From: Candidatus Aegiribacteria sp. MLS_C
GTDB lineage: Bacteria; Fermentibacterota; Fermentibacteria; Fermentibacterales; JCC-6
Assembly (NCBI GenBank): GCA_002030045.1
Contig: LQBI01000032.1
Location: forward strand, 152,487-216,486
Direction of reading: 5' to 3'
Length of the DNA: 64,000 bases
Shown here: positions 35,178 through 44,305 of the stretch, in pieces
Layout: each line of letters opens with the position of its first letter
Numbering within the stretch: the first letter of the stretch is position 1
Position numbers and translations under genes: made by a program
Notes under the pieces: model-generated
What the model saw: only the letters and a program-made list of their open reading frames with translations
The model's database searches: none
Told to the model about the DNA's origin: nothing

Positions 35178-36032
35178 TCATTCCAGCCACCCCATGGAGG
35201 GGTCGGCGTGCATCCGCCAGAACCCGCCCGTGCCTATCATCATGTAGGGTACGGTCAGGTGGTCGAATCCATCCTCCCCGGTGGAGGAAGCGTAGTCCGG
35301 CGTGTACCCGTCCACGGGAAGTCTCAGGGTAAGCGCCGGGTCCAGAGCAGCCGGACATTCCCTTCCGCCCTCTATCACGTAGTCCGATCCCCATGAGGCG
35401 TAGGGTTCGACTATCTCCCCCCCTTCCAGGTACACCGCGGAGTCGGCCTCCAGTACCAGATGGCCGGCTTCGGCATGCCATGCTCCGGAAAGCTCCAGCA
35501 GCCTCGCCGAACCGTCCATTGAGTTTTCGCGGTACACGAAGTCCCCTTCCGGGAAGAGCAGGTACCTCTCGGAGTAACCGGAACCCACGCTGGCACTCCC
35601 GTGCCAGAACCCCGCGAGTTCTTCCATGCCGGGAAGTCCGGGGCCCGGGTCCTCCACGCGGTCCTCGAAATGACGTATATACGCTATGTTCAGCCGGTCG
35701 GTCTCGCTGAGCATGGAGGAGACGTCCTCGAGGGAAGGGTCGTACCAGTCGAAGCTTTCGAAGTGGGAGGCTATGGAAGCGTTCCGGAAGCGGTAGCCAA
35801 GCCTGGCGAAGATGGAATTCCTGAGAAGCATGAGCTCCCCTGCGTCAAGCAGTGCCAGCTGGAAGTCGGTGAGCCGGAAGTCAAGGTATTCCACTGAACC
35901 CTGCCACACTATGGACCGGCCGGCGAGGAGGTCGCCCCTTGTGTCCGAGCGCCTCAGGAGTTCTTCCGATCCGGTTGCCGACAGGCCCGGGGTCACCGCG
36001 AAGGCAAGGATCACCAATAAAGCTGCATTCAT
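35178..36032 (-). CDS. Exported YARHG-domain protein
   Basis: 284 residues with a signal peptide (LLVILAFAVTPGLSA). The YARHG domain is visible at about residues 75-105: LRNSIFARLGYRFRNASIAS and then HFESFDWYDP, where the family's His (ARHGY) is a Leu here. The C-terminal half is beta-rich with no known motif. YARHG proteins are extracellular and of unknown role. Eight bases follow the next small gene, so they are co-transcribed. Confidence 0.7.
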   Translation of the reverse strand: MNAALLVILAFAVTPGLSATGSEELLRRSDTRGDLLAGRSIVWQGSVEYLDFRLTDFQLALLDAGELMLLRNSIFARLGYRFRNASIASHFESFDWYDPSLEDVSSMLSETDRLNIAYIRHFEDRVEDPGPGLPGMEELAGFWHGSASVGSGYSERYLLFPEGDFVYRENSMDGSARLLELSGAWHAEAGHLVLEADSAVYLEGGEIVEPYASWGSDYVIEGGRECPAALDPALTLRLPVDGYTPDYASSTGEDGFDHLTVPYMMIGTGGFWRMHADPSMGWLE

Positions 36033-36040
36033 GCCGGAGC

Positions 36041-36328
36041 CTAGTCTATCTCCGCGGCGAGCGGACCGTCGGGCCTTATCCTGACCTTGTAGATGCCGTT
36101 TATCCAGTCACGCCTGAACTCCATCAGGGGTTTCAGGGGTCCGGTCTCCGGCCTCATGGGGAATACCCAGAAATACCTGCGTTCCTCGAAGGTACCCGAG
36201 ACGGTGCCGCCTTCCACCGGTTCGAACCTTACCCTGAAGGCCTTCGGCATGCCCGTGCCGAAATTGGAGATGATCGTCGTCCACTCACCCGCCTGACAGT
36301 GAACCGGCTTCCTCCCGAAAAGCCCCAT
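36041..36328 (-). CDS. Small hypothetical protein
   Basis: 95 residues, no signal peptide or membrane helix. It is beta-rich (ISNFGTGMPKAFRVRFEP, GTVSGTFEERRYFWVFPM) with a probable FG-loop. No recognised family. The ATG at 36328 has a GGGAGGAG site 8 bases upstream, favoured over the 19-residue longer frame. It heads the run YARHG-protein, alcohol dehydrogenase on the minus strand. Confidence 0.6.
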   Translation of the reverse strand: MGLFGRKPVHCQAGEWTTIISNFGTGMPKAFRVRFEPVEGGTVSGTFEERRYFWVFPMRPETGPLKPLMEFRRDWINGIYKVRIRPDGPLAAEID

Positions 36329-36495
36329 TCGTTCTCCTCCCTTGTTCGAGGCCATCACGTCAGCAAAATAAGTACGCGGAAGCATCCTGAAAAGGGTCCG
36401 GACACGGCAGAGGACGGTACCGGCTGCCGAAGAAGTCCCTATCTCCTATATTCGGTTCGGATCAGGCACCCTGCAACCCAGGCGAAGGAGTCTCT

Positions 36496-38934
36496 TTGAG
36501 CAATCCGGACAGGGCGGCCCTTGCGGTGATGTTCACCGACGTGGTCGGTTTCACCTCCCTGATGGAGATGAGCGAGGAAAGAGCCCTGGAGGTCCTGAGA
36601 TCGGTGAGGGAAGTCCAGTCCCGGCTTCTCGAGGAGCACGGAGGCAGGCTGGTGAAGGAGCTGGGCGACGGCAGCCTCTGCACCTTCCCTTCGGCATCTG
36701 CAGCGGTGAGATGCGCCAGAAGCATCCAGGAGAAGCTTTCCGGAAGGGATTTCATCCTGCGCATCGGAATACACTGGGGCGAGGTGATCCTCGATGAGCA
36801 CGATGTGCTGGGAGATCCGGTGAACGTAGCCTCAAGGATACAGGGGCTGGCCCCGCCGGGGGGAGTCTGCGTATCCGGTGAGCTCCTGCAGTCGTACGGA
36901 CCGGGAAGGAGACCCGGTACCAGGCCCCTCGGACTGAGGAAGCTGAAGGGCCTGGGCAGGCTGGTAGAACTCTTCGCCGTGCTCGGTACCGGAAGAAGAC
37001 CCCTTCCGGTGATCAGCCCCCGACTTAAGGAGGGGACGGAGAGCTTCGTTCGCTCCCACGAGTTGCCATCGGTAGCGGTGATGCCCCTTTCCAACCTCGG
37101 CCCCTCGAATGACGACTTCTACGCTTACAGCATCTCCGCCGACCTGGTCAGCGACCTCTCGAGGGCGGGAAGGATACTCGTGTCCCCCCTCAGCGACGTG
37201 CTCAGGCTGAAGAGGGTGGTGGGTTCCGCCGAACTGGTGGCGGAAAGGCTAAGGGTCGGTTTCCTCGTCAAGGGCACTCTCTGGAGGAAAGGACAGGAAT
37301 TCCAGCTCTCGATCGAACTCCTGGAACTCCCGGCAGGGAAGCTCATCTGGACCGATAACTGGATGGAGGACTGGTACGAACTCCCCGCGATCAAGGGGAA
37401 GATGGCCGACGGCCTCCTCAAGGTGCTGGGGCTGGAGCGCGGCGCGATTACGGGCATCACCGACAGCGAGACTGCGCGTTCCGGAGCCTACGAGGACTAC
37501 CTGAGAGCCAGCGAACTGTACTGGAGGAAGAGGGACTCGGCTGATACCGGCAGGGCCCTCCAGCTTCTGGAGAGGGCACTTGAGTCCGATCCCAGGATGC
37601 TGCCCGCCAGAATACTCCTCGGTACCATCTACAGCGAGACGGGATTTCACGGCAGGGCCGCGGATACGCTGTCCGCGGCCTGTGACATGGCCCTGGAAAA
37701 GGGCGATCGCGCTGCTCATCTCAACGCTCTCAACTGGATCGGTATAAACCTCTGGAGGCAGTCCAGGTACAGGGAGGCGAGGAACACCTTCCTCAGGACC
37801 CTCAGACTGGCCAGGTCCATGAACGATATGGCCGGAGAGGCCAGGTCACTGAGCAATATCGGGCTCATGGACAGCAACATGTGCAACTACGAACGGGCGC
37901 TGGACTACCTGGAGCAGGCCCTCTCTATCTCTGGCACCGAGGATGTCAGCAGCCTGAGGGCCAACACCCTCTGCAACATCGGGCTGACCCGCTGGCACAT
38001 GGGTGACAACTCGCTGGCGCTGGAGTTTTACGGCAAGGCAATGGAGCTGTACGAGGTTCTGGAGGACAGGAACGGCATGGCGTACATGATGAGGAACCTG
38101 GGAATCATCAAGAGGAACCTGGGACTGTACGGCGAAGCCTTAGACCTCACGTGGAAGGCAGCCGGCATATACGAGGAACTGGGCGACAGGCTGGGACGCT
38201 GCCATTCCCTGAACAGCATGGGGAACATCAGCATGTTCCTGGGGAAGTATGGCGAGGCCTCCGAATACTACGGCGAGGCATTCGTGATGGCAAAGGAACT
38301 GGACGACAAATGGACCCTCGGAATAGTAAGGACGAACCTTGGCAACCTGGCGGCAGCCAGGGGAGAATACCGGGAAGCTCTGGACCTGCACCAGGAAGCA
38401 CTGGAGTACTGCAGGCTACTGGGTGACATCGAGGGGGAGGCGGAGAACCTGGAGCTGATCGGCGCAGACCATCAAAAACTGGGGCACCTCAATGACGCCA
38501 GATCCGCCCTGGAGGAATCGATATCGCTGATGGAGGAGATAGGCGCCGGCTCGAGGACCGTTCTTCCCAGGACCAGGCTGGCCGGGGTCCTTCTCGACTC
38601 CGGGAATTCGGAGGACTCTACAGCCGCGGCCCTGGAGCAGGCCTCCCTGGCGGAGGGTCTGCTCACCGCTGACACCAGCGAGAGGACCGTTATCCTGTGT
38701 ATGCTCTCGAAGGTCTACGCGGAACTCGCCGGAAGGTCACCCGAAGAAGCCGAGGGAAGCGGGCTGGCCGGCAGGAGCGAGAGCTTTCTCCGCGAAGCCC
38801 ACCGGTGTCTCATGGAGACCGTCGCCACCATCTCCGGAGCGGAATCCAGGCGCACCTTCCTGGAGGGAATAGAGAGCCACAGGGAGATCATCGCCGCATA
38901 CATGGTCCTGGGGACGGAGGAAACACATCCATGA
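36496..38934 (+). CDS. Class III nucleotidyl cyclase with TolB-like and TPR domains
   Basis: 812 residues, soluble. The N-terminal cyclase domain has both metal Asp (FTDVVGFTS and LGDGSLC) and the DPVNVASRI transition-state residues, so it should be catalytic. A TolB-like middle domain follows (VAVMPLSNLGPSNDDFYAYSI), then about twelve TPRs (residues about 350-750, for example ALDYLEQALSISG and ALEFYGKAMELYE). This is the common cyclase-TolB-TPR architecture for scaffolded cyclic nucleotide production. The TTG start has AAGGAG 6 bases upstream. A TATATT box (36447-36452) precedes it. It may feed the cNMP-binding protein at 105. Cyclic AMP or GMP cannot be assigned. Confidence 0.92.
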   Translation: MSNPDRAALAVMFTDVVGFTSLMEMSEERALEVLRSVREVQSRLLEEHGGRLVKELGDGSLCTFPSASAAVRCARSIQEKLSGRDFILRIGIHWGEVILDEHDVLGDPVNVASRIQGLAPPGGVCVSGELLQSYGPGRRPGTRPLGLRKLKGLGRLVELFAVLGTGRRPLPVISPRLKEGTESFVRSHELPSVAVMPLSNLGPSNDDFYAYSISADLVSDLSRAGRILVSPLSDVLRLKRVVGSAELVAERLRVGFLVKGTLWRKGQEFQLSIELLELPAGKLIWTDNWMEDWYELPAIKGKMADGLLKVLGLERGAITGITDSETARSGAYEDYLRASELYWRKRDSADTGRALQLLERALESDPRMLPARILLGTIYSETGFHGRAADTLSAACDMALEKGDRAAHLNALNWIGINLWRQSRYREARNTFLRTLRLARSMNDMAGEARSLSNIGLMDSNMCNYERALDYLEQALSISGTEDVSSLRANTLCNIGLTRWHMGDNSLALEFYGKAMELYEVLEDRNGMAYMMRNLGIIKRNLGLYGEALDLTWKAAGIYEELGDRLGRCHSLNSMGNISMFLGKYGEASEYYGEAFVMAKELDDKWTLGIVRTNLGNLAAARGEYREALDLHQEALEYCRLLGDIEGEAENLELIGADHQKLGHLNDARSALEESISLMEEIGAGSRTVLPRTRLAGVLLDSGNSEDSTAAALEQASLAEGLLTADTSERTVILCMLSKVYAELAGRSPEEAEGSGLAGRSESFLREAHRCLMETVATISGAESRRTFLEGIESHREIIAAYMVLGTEETHP

Positions 38935-38938
38935 AAAA

Positions 38939-38965
38939 GGGGACGGAGGTGCTTCCTCCGTCCCC
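38939..38965 (-). terminator. Terminator of the tRNA-Arg gene
   Basis: An 11-base GC-rich stem (GGGGACGGAGG with CCTCCGTCCCC) around a 5-base loop, followed by five T on the minus strand, just downstream of the tRNA-Arg. It also lies immediately after the plus-strand cyclase gene and could stop transcripts from that side. Confidence 0.7.
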
Positions 38966-38973
38966 TGTCCTTA

Positions 38974-39050
<77 letters not shown>

Positions 39051-39115
39051 GCCGGAAAAGCTTCCGCCGGAACAGCAATTATGTGTCCTCGGCGGGTGCC
39101 GGTCAAATCCGGAGT

Positions 39116-40240
39116 TCAGTCGGCCATGAGGTTCAAGGAATCCCCGTCTGCAAAAAGCTTCCCGTAGGCAGTGGGAACGATCCTGGAATCGACCTCCACC
39201 ACTCTTCCGTGTTCCAGCATTATCCTCAGGTAATCCCTGTCTATGGTGACTCCGGTCTCCCTCTCCAGAGCGTCGAGGTCGACACCGCCGCAGCACCTCA
39301 GGCCCAGCATGATGCGCTCTATGGCCGTCTGCCTCTCCGTCAGTATCTCGCTGCCGGCCAGGGGAAGCCTTCCAGACAGCAGACGGCGGTTGTATTCGTC
39401 CACGTCCTTCAGGTTCCAGCTCCTGGTGTCGATGCCGTCGAAACTGTGGGCCGAGGGCCCAAGGCCGATATAGGGAGACCTCCTCCAGTAGCTGCAGTTG
39501 TGAAGCGAGGAATACCTGTTTCCCCTGGCGTAGTTGGATACCTCGTAATGGGCATATTCCGCCGAGGTGAGTATCTCGTCCGCGAGGAAGTACATCTCGG
39601 TACAGCTGTCCTCGCCGGGCATGGTGATGCTTCCGCTCCGGACGGATTCCAACATTGGCGTTCCCTCCTCCAGGGTGAGCTCGTAGCAGGATATGTGCTC
39701 CGGTCCCAGTTCCAGCGTCCTGCGCAGGTCTTCCTTCCAGATTTCCAGGGTCTGGCCGGGAATACCGTAGATGAGGTCCACCGATATGTTCCTGAAGCCC
39801 GCGCTCCTGGCCTCCGAGAAACAGGTGACCGACTGGATCGCATCGTGTATTCGGCCGAGCGTGCCAAGGATATCCCCGTTGAAGGACTGGACCCCTATGC
39901 TCAGCCTGTCGAACCCGGAATTCCTCAACTCCTCCAGCTCATGCCCGGACACGGTCCCCGGATTGGTCTCGATTGTGGATTCGGAGATTCCCGAGACGAA
40001 GGCCAGCCTCGCCAGCTCCTCGTGGAAGGTCTTCCAGAAGGAGGCCGGGAGGATGGTGGGCGTGCCGCCACCGACGTACAGAGTACAGGTCCTGACGCCG
40101 CCGAGTCGCATCTCCATCTCCTTCAGGAGGGCTTTCCTGAAGTCGTTGGCCGTGTCCTGGCGGTAGGGTATCGAACAGAAGCTGCAGTAGGGACACTTGC
40201 TGACGCAGAAGGGTACGTGAACGTAAAGACTGGTGGGCAT
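39116..40240 (-). CDS. hemW: HemW-like radical SAM protein
   Basis: 374 residues. The opening SLYVHVPFCVSKCPYCSFCS has the CxxxCxxC cluster motif plus the extra Cys of the HemN/HemW family. GGGTPT and the later VDLIYGIPGQTLEIW are family signatures. The length and the lack of the HemN-specific N-terminal region favour HemW, a heme-handling protein, over coproporphyrinogen dehydrogenase. It lies just 4 bases after the VOC gene in a minus-strand run with lepA upstream. Confidence 0.9.
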   Translation of the reverse strand: MPTSLYVHVPFCVSKCPYCSFCSIPYRQDTANDFRKALLKEMEMRLGGVRTCTLYVGGGTPTILPASFWKTFHEELARLAFVSGISESTIETNPGTVSGHELEELRNSGFDRLSIGVQSFNGDILGTLGRIHDAIQSVTCFSEARSAGFRNISVDLIYGIPGQTLEIWKEDLRRTLELGPEHISCYELTLEEGTPMLESVRSGSITMPGEDSCTEMYFLADEILTSAEYAHYEVSNYARGNRYSSLHNCSYWRRSPYIGLGPSAHSFDGIDTRSWNLKDVDEYNRRLLSGRLPLAGSEILTERQTAIERIMLGLRCCGGVDLDALERETGVTIDRDYLRIMLEHGRVVEVDSRIVPTAYGKLFADGDSLNLMAD

Positions 40241-40244
40241 TACC

Positions 40245-40625
40245 TCAGTTTTTCCAGCGAGGGTCCTCGAATCTCTGTATTTCTATGACGTAGCCGTTGG
40301 GATCCCTCAGGAAGCAGTGGTAGATGTGGTAATCGCGATTCGAAGCCGGCTCCTTCTCGAAGACGCCCCCCCTGGCCGAAAGCTCCTCGAACCATCCGTC
40401 CACATCCTCGGTCACAAGGGTCAGGACCACCCCGTCCGAAGAGCCGGCATCCACACTGCCGCAGAAACCCAGGAAAGAGCTGCCGGTAGTCCTGAATATG
40501 CGGCATCCTCCCTGGTCCAGCACCATCTCCAGGCCTATGACGTCCTCGTAGAAGCGGGAGGTCGCTTCCAGGTCACGGGTGTAGAAGAACACTATCTGAG
40601 AGTCGAGATCAGTCCTCATCCTCAT
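40245..40625 (-). CDS. VOC (glyoxalase/bleomycin-resistance) family protein
   Basis: About 126 residues, one VOC fold with paired beta-alpha-beta-beta-beta units: IVFFYTRDLEATSRFYEDVI and DPNGYVIEIQRF. Metal ligand positions are partly present, so activity is uncertain. The start region encodes repeated ATGAGG units, so three ATGs (40631, 40625, 40619) are possible; 40625 has GGGG at a good distance. It overlaps the end of the Mut7-C gene (DEDEDED stop), so translation is coupled. Confidence 0.75.
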   Translation of the reverse strand: MRMRTDLDSQIVFFYTRDLEATSRFYEDVIGLEMVLDQGGCRIFRTTGSSFLGFCGSVDAGSSDGVVLTLVTEDVDGWFEELSARGGVFEKEPASNRDYHIYHCFLRDPNGYVIEIQRFEDPRWKN

Positions 40626-41370
40626 CCTCATCCCCGTTCACGGTCACAGGAATATTCAATCTATTCAGAAGCTCCAGCAAGGGTCCGTAATGGCTCCCCT
40701 TCCAGTAGACCTTGCCGCATTCGGTGCATACGCTGAACTCGTCGTAGTACTTCCGCGTCAGCGGCTCCAGCAGGTGCAGCACCGACTCCTTTGAGGCAGG
40801 CTTCAGCTCGGCGCCGCAGTCCAGGCACCTGGAGAAGGGCCTGACGCTCCCCCTGAGGTCAAGCCGGTCCAGTATCTCCGCCGCCTGCTCCTCCGGGTCC
40901 TGGCTGTGAAGGTAGCACCCATGGGTCACCGTGTTCCTCTTGAGCAGCATTGTGTCCCTGGTGAGGAGTATCCTGTTCTCCTCCGACGATATCCTGGCAA
41001 GTTCGTCGTCGGGTACGTCCCCGGGAAATGCGACATCGAAACCCAGCAGCCTGAATATCAGCGCAAGCTTGCCAAGGTGAACGTCCATCACGAACCTGGT
41101 CCTCCTGAGAGGTTCGGGACGCAGCCTGACCGCGCTGCCTACGTCCATACTCTCGAAAACCGGGTAAATGCTAATCAGGTCGCCGTCCCTCACGGTGGCG
41201 TCAAGCCCTACGGACTCGCCGTTCACGAGTATCAGCTCTATCTCCGTGTGGGGAATGCCAGCCGATTCCACCAGGTGCTTCAGGGAGTTGCCCCCCGTCA
41301 TGGGATACTCGAAGCTCCTCTGGCGCCAGCCCCTGGGAAGGAAGTCGTTCAGCTCAGCGTAGGCCCTCAT
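40609..41370 (-). CDS. Mut7-C RNase-domain protein with N-terminal ubiquitin-like (ThiS-type) domain
   Basis: About 253 residues. Residues 1-80 are a ThiS/MoaD-like beta-grasp domain (AELNDFLPRGW to DGDLISIYPVFE). Residues about 85-240 are the Mut7-C PIN-like domain (RFVMDVHLGKLALIFRLLGF, ILLTRD) with a Zn ribbon (CLDCG and CTECGKVYWKGSHY). This two-domain arrangement is known but its substrate is not. The acidic tail DEDEDED overlaps the VOC gene. The ATG at 41370 begins at the beta-grasp domain; the longer in-frame reading is low-complexity and overlaps lepA. Confidence 0.85.
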   Translation of the reverse strand: MRAYAELNDFLPRGWRQRSFEYPMTGGNSLKHLVESAGIPHTEIELILVNGESVGLDATVRDGDLISIYPVFESMDVGSAVRLRPEPLRRTRFVMDVHLGKLALIFRLLGFDVAFPGDVPDDELARISSEENRILLTRDTMLLKRNTVTHGCYLHSQDPEEQAAEILDRLDLRGSVRPFSRCLDCGAELKPASKESVLHLLEPLTRKYYDEFSVCTECGKVYWKGSHYGPLLELLNRLNIPVTVNGDEDEDED

Positions 41371-41474
41371 GACAACGGTGCCGGGCCCCTCACCGGCCCC
41401 GCCCCGGTCAACTGCAGGTCGCCGTTCCTCCTCCAGGATCTTCACCTCCTCGGGACCCGGACCGTCCCCTGGTC

Positions 41475-43271
41475 TCAGTCCTCCCTGCGGAGAACCGCAA
41501 GGAAGGCCTTCTGGGGAATGGCGACACTTCCCACCATCTTCATCCGCTTCTTGCCCGCCTTCTGCTTCTCCAGCAGTTTCCTCTTCCTGGTTATGTCCCC
41601 CCCGTAGCACTTGGCGGTGACGTCCTTCCGCAGCGCAGTTATGGTCTCCCTGGATATTATCTGGCCCCCTATGGCGCCCTGTATGGGTATCTTGAACTGG
41701 TGCCTGGGTATCTCCTCCCTGAGGTTCCTGCAGGCGGCGACGGCCCAGGGTCTGGCCCTGTCCCTGTGGACAAGCATGGAGAGAGCCTCCACCTTCTCGT
41801 GGTTCACCAGTATGTCCACCTTGACCAGGTCCGAGGGACGGTAGCCTATCAGCTCGTAGTCGAAGGAGCCGTATCCCTGGGTGACCGACTTAAGCTTGTC
41901 GTAGAAGTCGTACACCACCTCGCTCAGAGGCAAGTCGGCGGTTATCTCAACCCGCTTCTTCCCGACGTAGATGTTCTTGTAGTTGTTCCCCCGCCTGTCG
42001 AGTATCAGCTTGGTTACAGGACCTATATATCTGTCGGGCATGATTATCGAAGCCCTGATGAACGGCTCCTCCGTGAGCTGGATGCTTCCGGGGTCAGGGT
42101 AGTCCACCGGGTTGTCCACGGTGATCAGGCTGCCGTCGGCGAGAGTAACCCGGTACCTCACCGTAGGGGCGGTAAGGACCAGGGAGAGGTCGAACTCCCT
42201 CTCCAGCCTCTCCTGTACAACCTCCAGGTGCAACAGGCCCAGGAAACCGCACCGGAAACCGAAGCCCAGGCCGGTGGATGATACCTTCTCGTAGATCAGT
42301 GATGCGTCGTTCAGACTGAGCCTTTCAAGCGCCGCTGCAAGGTCCTCGTAATCCTCCGATGACACCGGGTAGATGGAGGAGAACACCACCGGCTTGACCT
42401 CCTCATAGCCTGATAGAGGCCTTTCCGCCGGCTCCGCGGAGGAGGTCACGGTGTCGCCGGAACGCACGTCCCCCACGGTCTTGATGCCGGCTATCATATA
42501 GCCCACCTCGCCGGCCGACAGCTCCCTGCACGGCTCCCTCCGTATTCCGAAGCGGCCCACCTCCTCCACGGTGTGCACCTCTCCGGCGGCCATGAGAAGC
42601 ACGTCCTGACCGGAAGCGATGCGGCCCTCCACTATCCTTAAGTACACCACGACCCCCCTGTAGGGATCGTAGAGGCTGTCGAACACCCTGGCGCGCAGCG
42701 GGAGGTCGTCCCTTCCGGAGGACGCCGGTATCTTCCTAACGATGGCCTCCAGGAGTTCGGGTATCCCCTCCCCGGTCTTGGCGGATATGCACACCGCATC
42801 GTCGGCGTCCAGGCCCAGTTCCCCCTCGATCTCCCCCATGACCTCCAGGACGTTGGCCGAGGGCAGGTCGATCTTGTTTATGACCGGGATCACCGTCAGG
42901 TCCTGTTCCATGGCCTTGTAGAGGTTGGCCAGGGTCTGGGCCTCGACCCCCTGGGCGGCGTCTATCACCAGGAGGGCGCCCTCGCACGATGCCAGGGCCC
43001 TGGATACTTCGTAGGAGAAATCCACGTGGCCCGGGGTGTCGATGAGGTTCAGCTCGTAAACCTTGCCGTCGGATGAGGGGTAGGACATGGTGACCGCCGT
43101 GCTCTTGATGGTGATCCCCCTCTCCTGCTCAATCTCCATCGTGTCCAGCATCAGATCGTGGAACTCCCTCTCGCTGACCGTGCCCGTCGCCTGGAGCAGC
43201 CTGTCGGCCAGGGTCGACTTGCCGTGGTCGATGTGGGCGATGATGCAGAAGTTCCTTATGTGAAGGGTCAC
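41475..43271 (-). CDS. lepA: Elongation factor 4 (LepA)
   Basis: 598 residues, the family length. GTPase motifs are AHIDHGKSTL, GITIKS, DTPGHVDF and NKIDLPSA. The C-terminal LepA-specific domain is present (DYELIGYRPSDLVKVDILVN). It catalyses ribosome back-translocation or related quality control. The GTG start at 43271 has GGAGG 5 bases upstream; the 217 residues upstream in frame are non-protein-like and are not used. Divergent from the acyltransferase gene. Confidence 0.97.
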   Translation of the reverse strand: MTLHIRNFCIIAHIDHGKSTLADRLLQATGTVSEREFHDLMLDTMEIEQERGITIKSTAVTMSYPSSDGKVYELNLIDTPGHVDFSYEVSRALASCEGALLVIDAAQGVEAQTLANLYKAMEQDLTVIPVINKIDLPSANVLEVMGEIEGELGLDADDAVCISAKTGEGIPELLEAIVRKIPASSGRDDLPLRARVFDSLYDPYRGVVVYLRIVEGRIASGQDVLLMAAGEVHTVEEVGRFGIRREPCRELSAGEVGYMIAGIKTVGDVRSGDTVTSSAEPAERPLSGYEEVKPVVFSSIYPVSSEDYEDLAAALERLSLNDASLIYEKVSSTGLGFGFRCGFLGLLHLEVVQERLEREFDLSLVLTAPTVRYRVTLADGSLITVDNPVDYPDPGSIQLTEEPFIRASIIMPDRYIGPVTKLILDRRGNNYKNIYVGKKRVEITADLPLSEVVYDFYDKLKSVTQGYGSFDYELIGYRPSDLVKVDILVNHEKVEALSMLVHRDRARPWAVAACRNLREEIPRHQFKIPIQGAIGGQIISRETITALRKDVTAKCYGGDITRKRKLLEKQKAGKKRMKMVGSVAIPQKAFLAVLRRED

Positions 43272-43343
43272 TTTCTCCTCCTTTTCCGGAATTGCTAATA
43301 TGATTGGGGAAAGGCTCGGGGCCAAAGAACGGAAGGAGAACGA

Positions 43344-43799
43344 TTGGATTTCGAACCGAACGGAATGCAGCTGGTGAGTGACTGCTCCGTAGGCGAGGGG
43401 ACCAGGATATGGAACTTCGTCAACCTCTACGGCTGCACCATAGGCCGGGACTGCATGGTAGGCTGCTTCACGGAGATACAGAAGGGTGTGGTCATAGGGG
43501 ACAGGACCAGGGTGCAGAGCCACAGCTTCATATGCGAGATGGTGGAGGTGGGCAGCGACTGCTTCATCGCCCACGGGGTGATGTTCATAAACGACGTCTA
43601 CCCTCCGCAGCCGGACCCGGCCGACTGGAAGGGAACCGTGGTGGAGGACGGTGTCAGCATAGGCTCCAACGCCACGATACTTCCGGTAAGGATAGGAAAG
43701 GGCGCCATTGTAGGCGCAGGGGCGGTTGTTACGAAGGACGTGCCCCCGGGGGCCGTGGTGGCCGGCAACCCCGCCAGGGTACTCAGGTACCGGCAGTAG
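43344..43799 (+). CDS. Left-handed beta-helix acyltransferase (PglD/WlbB-like)
   Basis: 151 residues, repeated hexapeptide units (VSDCSVGEGTRIWNFVNLYG, GVSIGSNATILPVRIGKGAI, GAGAVVTKDVPPG, AVVAGNPARVL) forming a left-handed beta-helix. The His pair for catalysis is plausibly in VQSHSFICE and FIAHGVMF. Similar to sugar N-acetyltransferases of surface polysaccharide synthesis, which fits its position at the edge of the polysaccharide island. The TTG start has GAAGGAG 6 bases upstream. A repeated terminator element follows the stop at 43820. Confidence 0.85.
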   Translation: MDFEPNGMQLVSDCSVGEGTRIWNFVNLYGCTIGRDCMVGCFTEIQKGVVIGDRTRVQSHSFICEMVEVGSDCFIAHGVMFINDVYPPQPDPADWKGTVVEDGVSIGSNATILPVRIGKGAIVGAGAVVTKDVPPGAVVAGNPARVLRYRQ

Positions 43800-43819
43800 C
43801 CCCGAACTCCACGGTAACT

Positions 43820-43860
43820 GAAGAGGGCGGGGTCCATCCCCGCCCTCGAACCTTTTCCAG
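43820..43860 (+). terminator. 41-bp repeated terminator element, copy 1
   Basis: A GAGGGCGGGG / CCCCGCCCTC stem around TCCAT, followed by a T-rich tail. All 41 bases recur exactly, inverted, at 49907-49947. Here it lies 20 bases after the acyltransferase stop. Confidence 0.85.
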
Positions 43861-44305
43861 CATCGACAACTGTCAAGGGACATCCATTTCCCCGCACAAC
43901 ACAGAGGTCCCCTTTGTTCCATGATGTGCTTTCAAATTGGATTATTCCTTTGCCGGGATTCTCTGTTCGATGTATCTCAGCCTGAATGACCTGCCATCGA
44001 TGCTTGCCACATTGCAGCAACCTGGGATCGCAACCTGGGGTCGCAACCTGGGGTCGCAACCTGGGGTCGTACGTTACTTATGTACACTTATCCAATTGCA
44101 CCCCTGTCCGACAGCATACTGTGGAGCTTGTTTAACGAGAGCACCTTCCGGTGTAAACTGATGACAGGCTGCATGTATGCTATAAAAGAACACAGTTGTT
44201 ATGGATCGGTGCATCAGAGAAATGCGTTGATCAGGATAGTCAGAAACCCGGAAAGCACCATAGCTCGGAAGACCTGTTTCCGCTTGCAGATTCTCTATGA
44301 GCAGA
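43861..44305. other. Gene-free A/T-richer spacer of the island's left end
   Basis: No supported coding frame. It contains the tandem array at 44017-44068, and TATAAA- and TATGCTATAA-type stretches around 44175-44190 that could be promoters. Composition is less GC-rich than the surroundings. Confidence 0.5.
44017..44068. repeat. Tandem array, four 13-bp units
   Basis: Four back-to-back copies of GCAACCTGGGGTC (the first with A for the second-last G). No spacers, so not CRISPR. Just inside the left end of the polysaccharide block. Confidence 0.9.

Noticed and set aside
43598-44059. Minus-strand ORF over the acyltransferase terminator
   Set aside because: It is the reverse of a repeated terminator and coding region, with low-complexity peptide.
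44017-44068. 13-bp repeats as a CRISPR array
   Set aside because: Units are adjacent without unique spacers and no cas genes are nearby.
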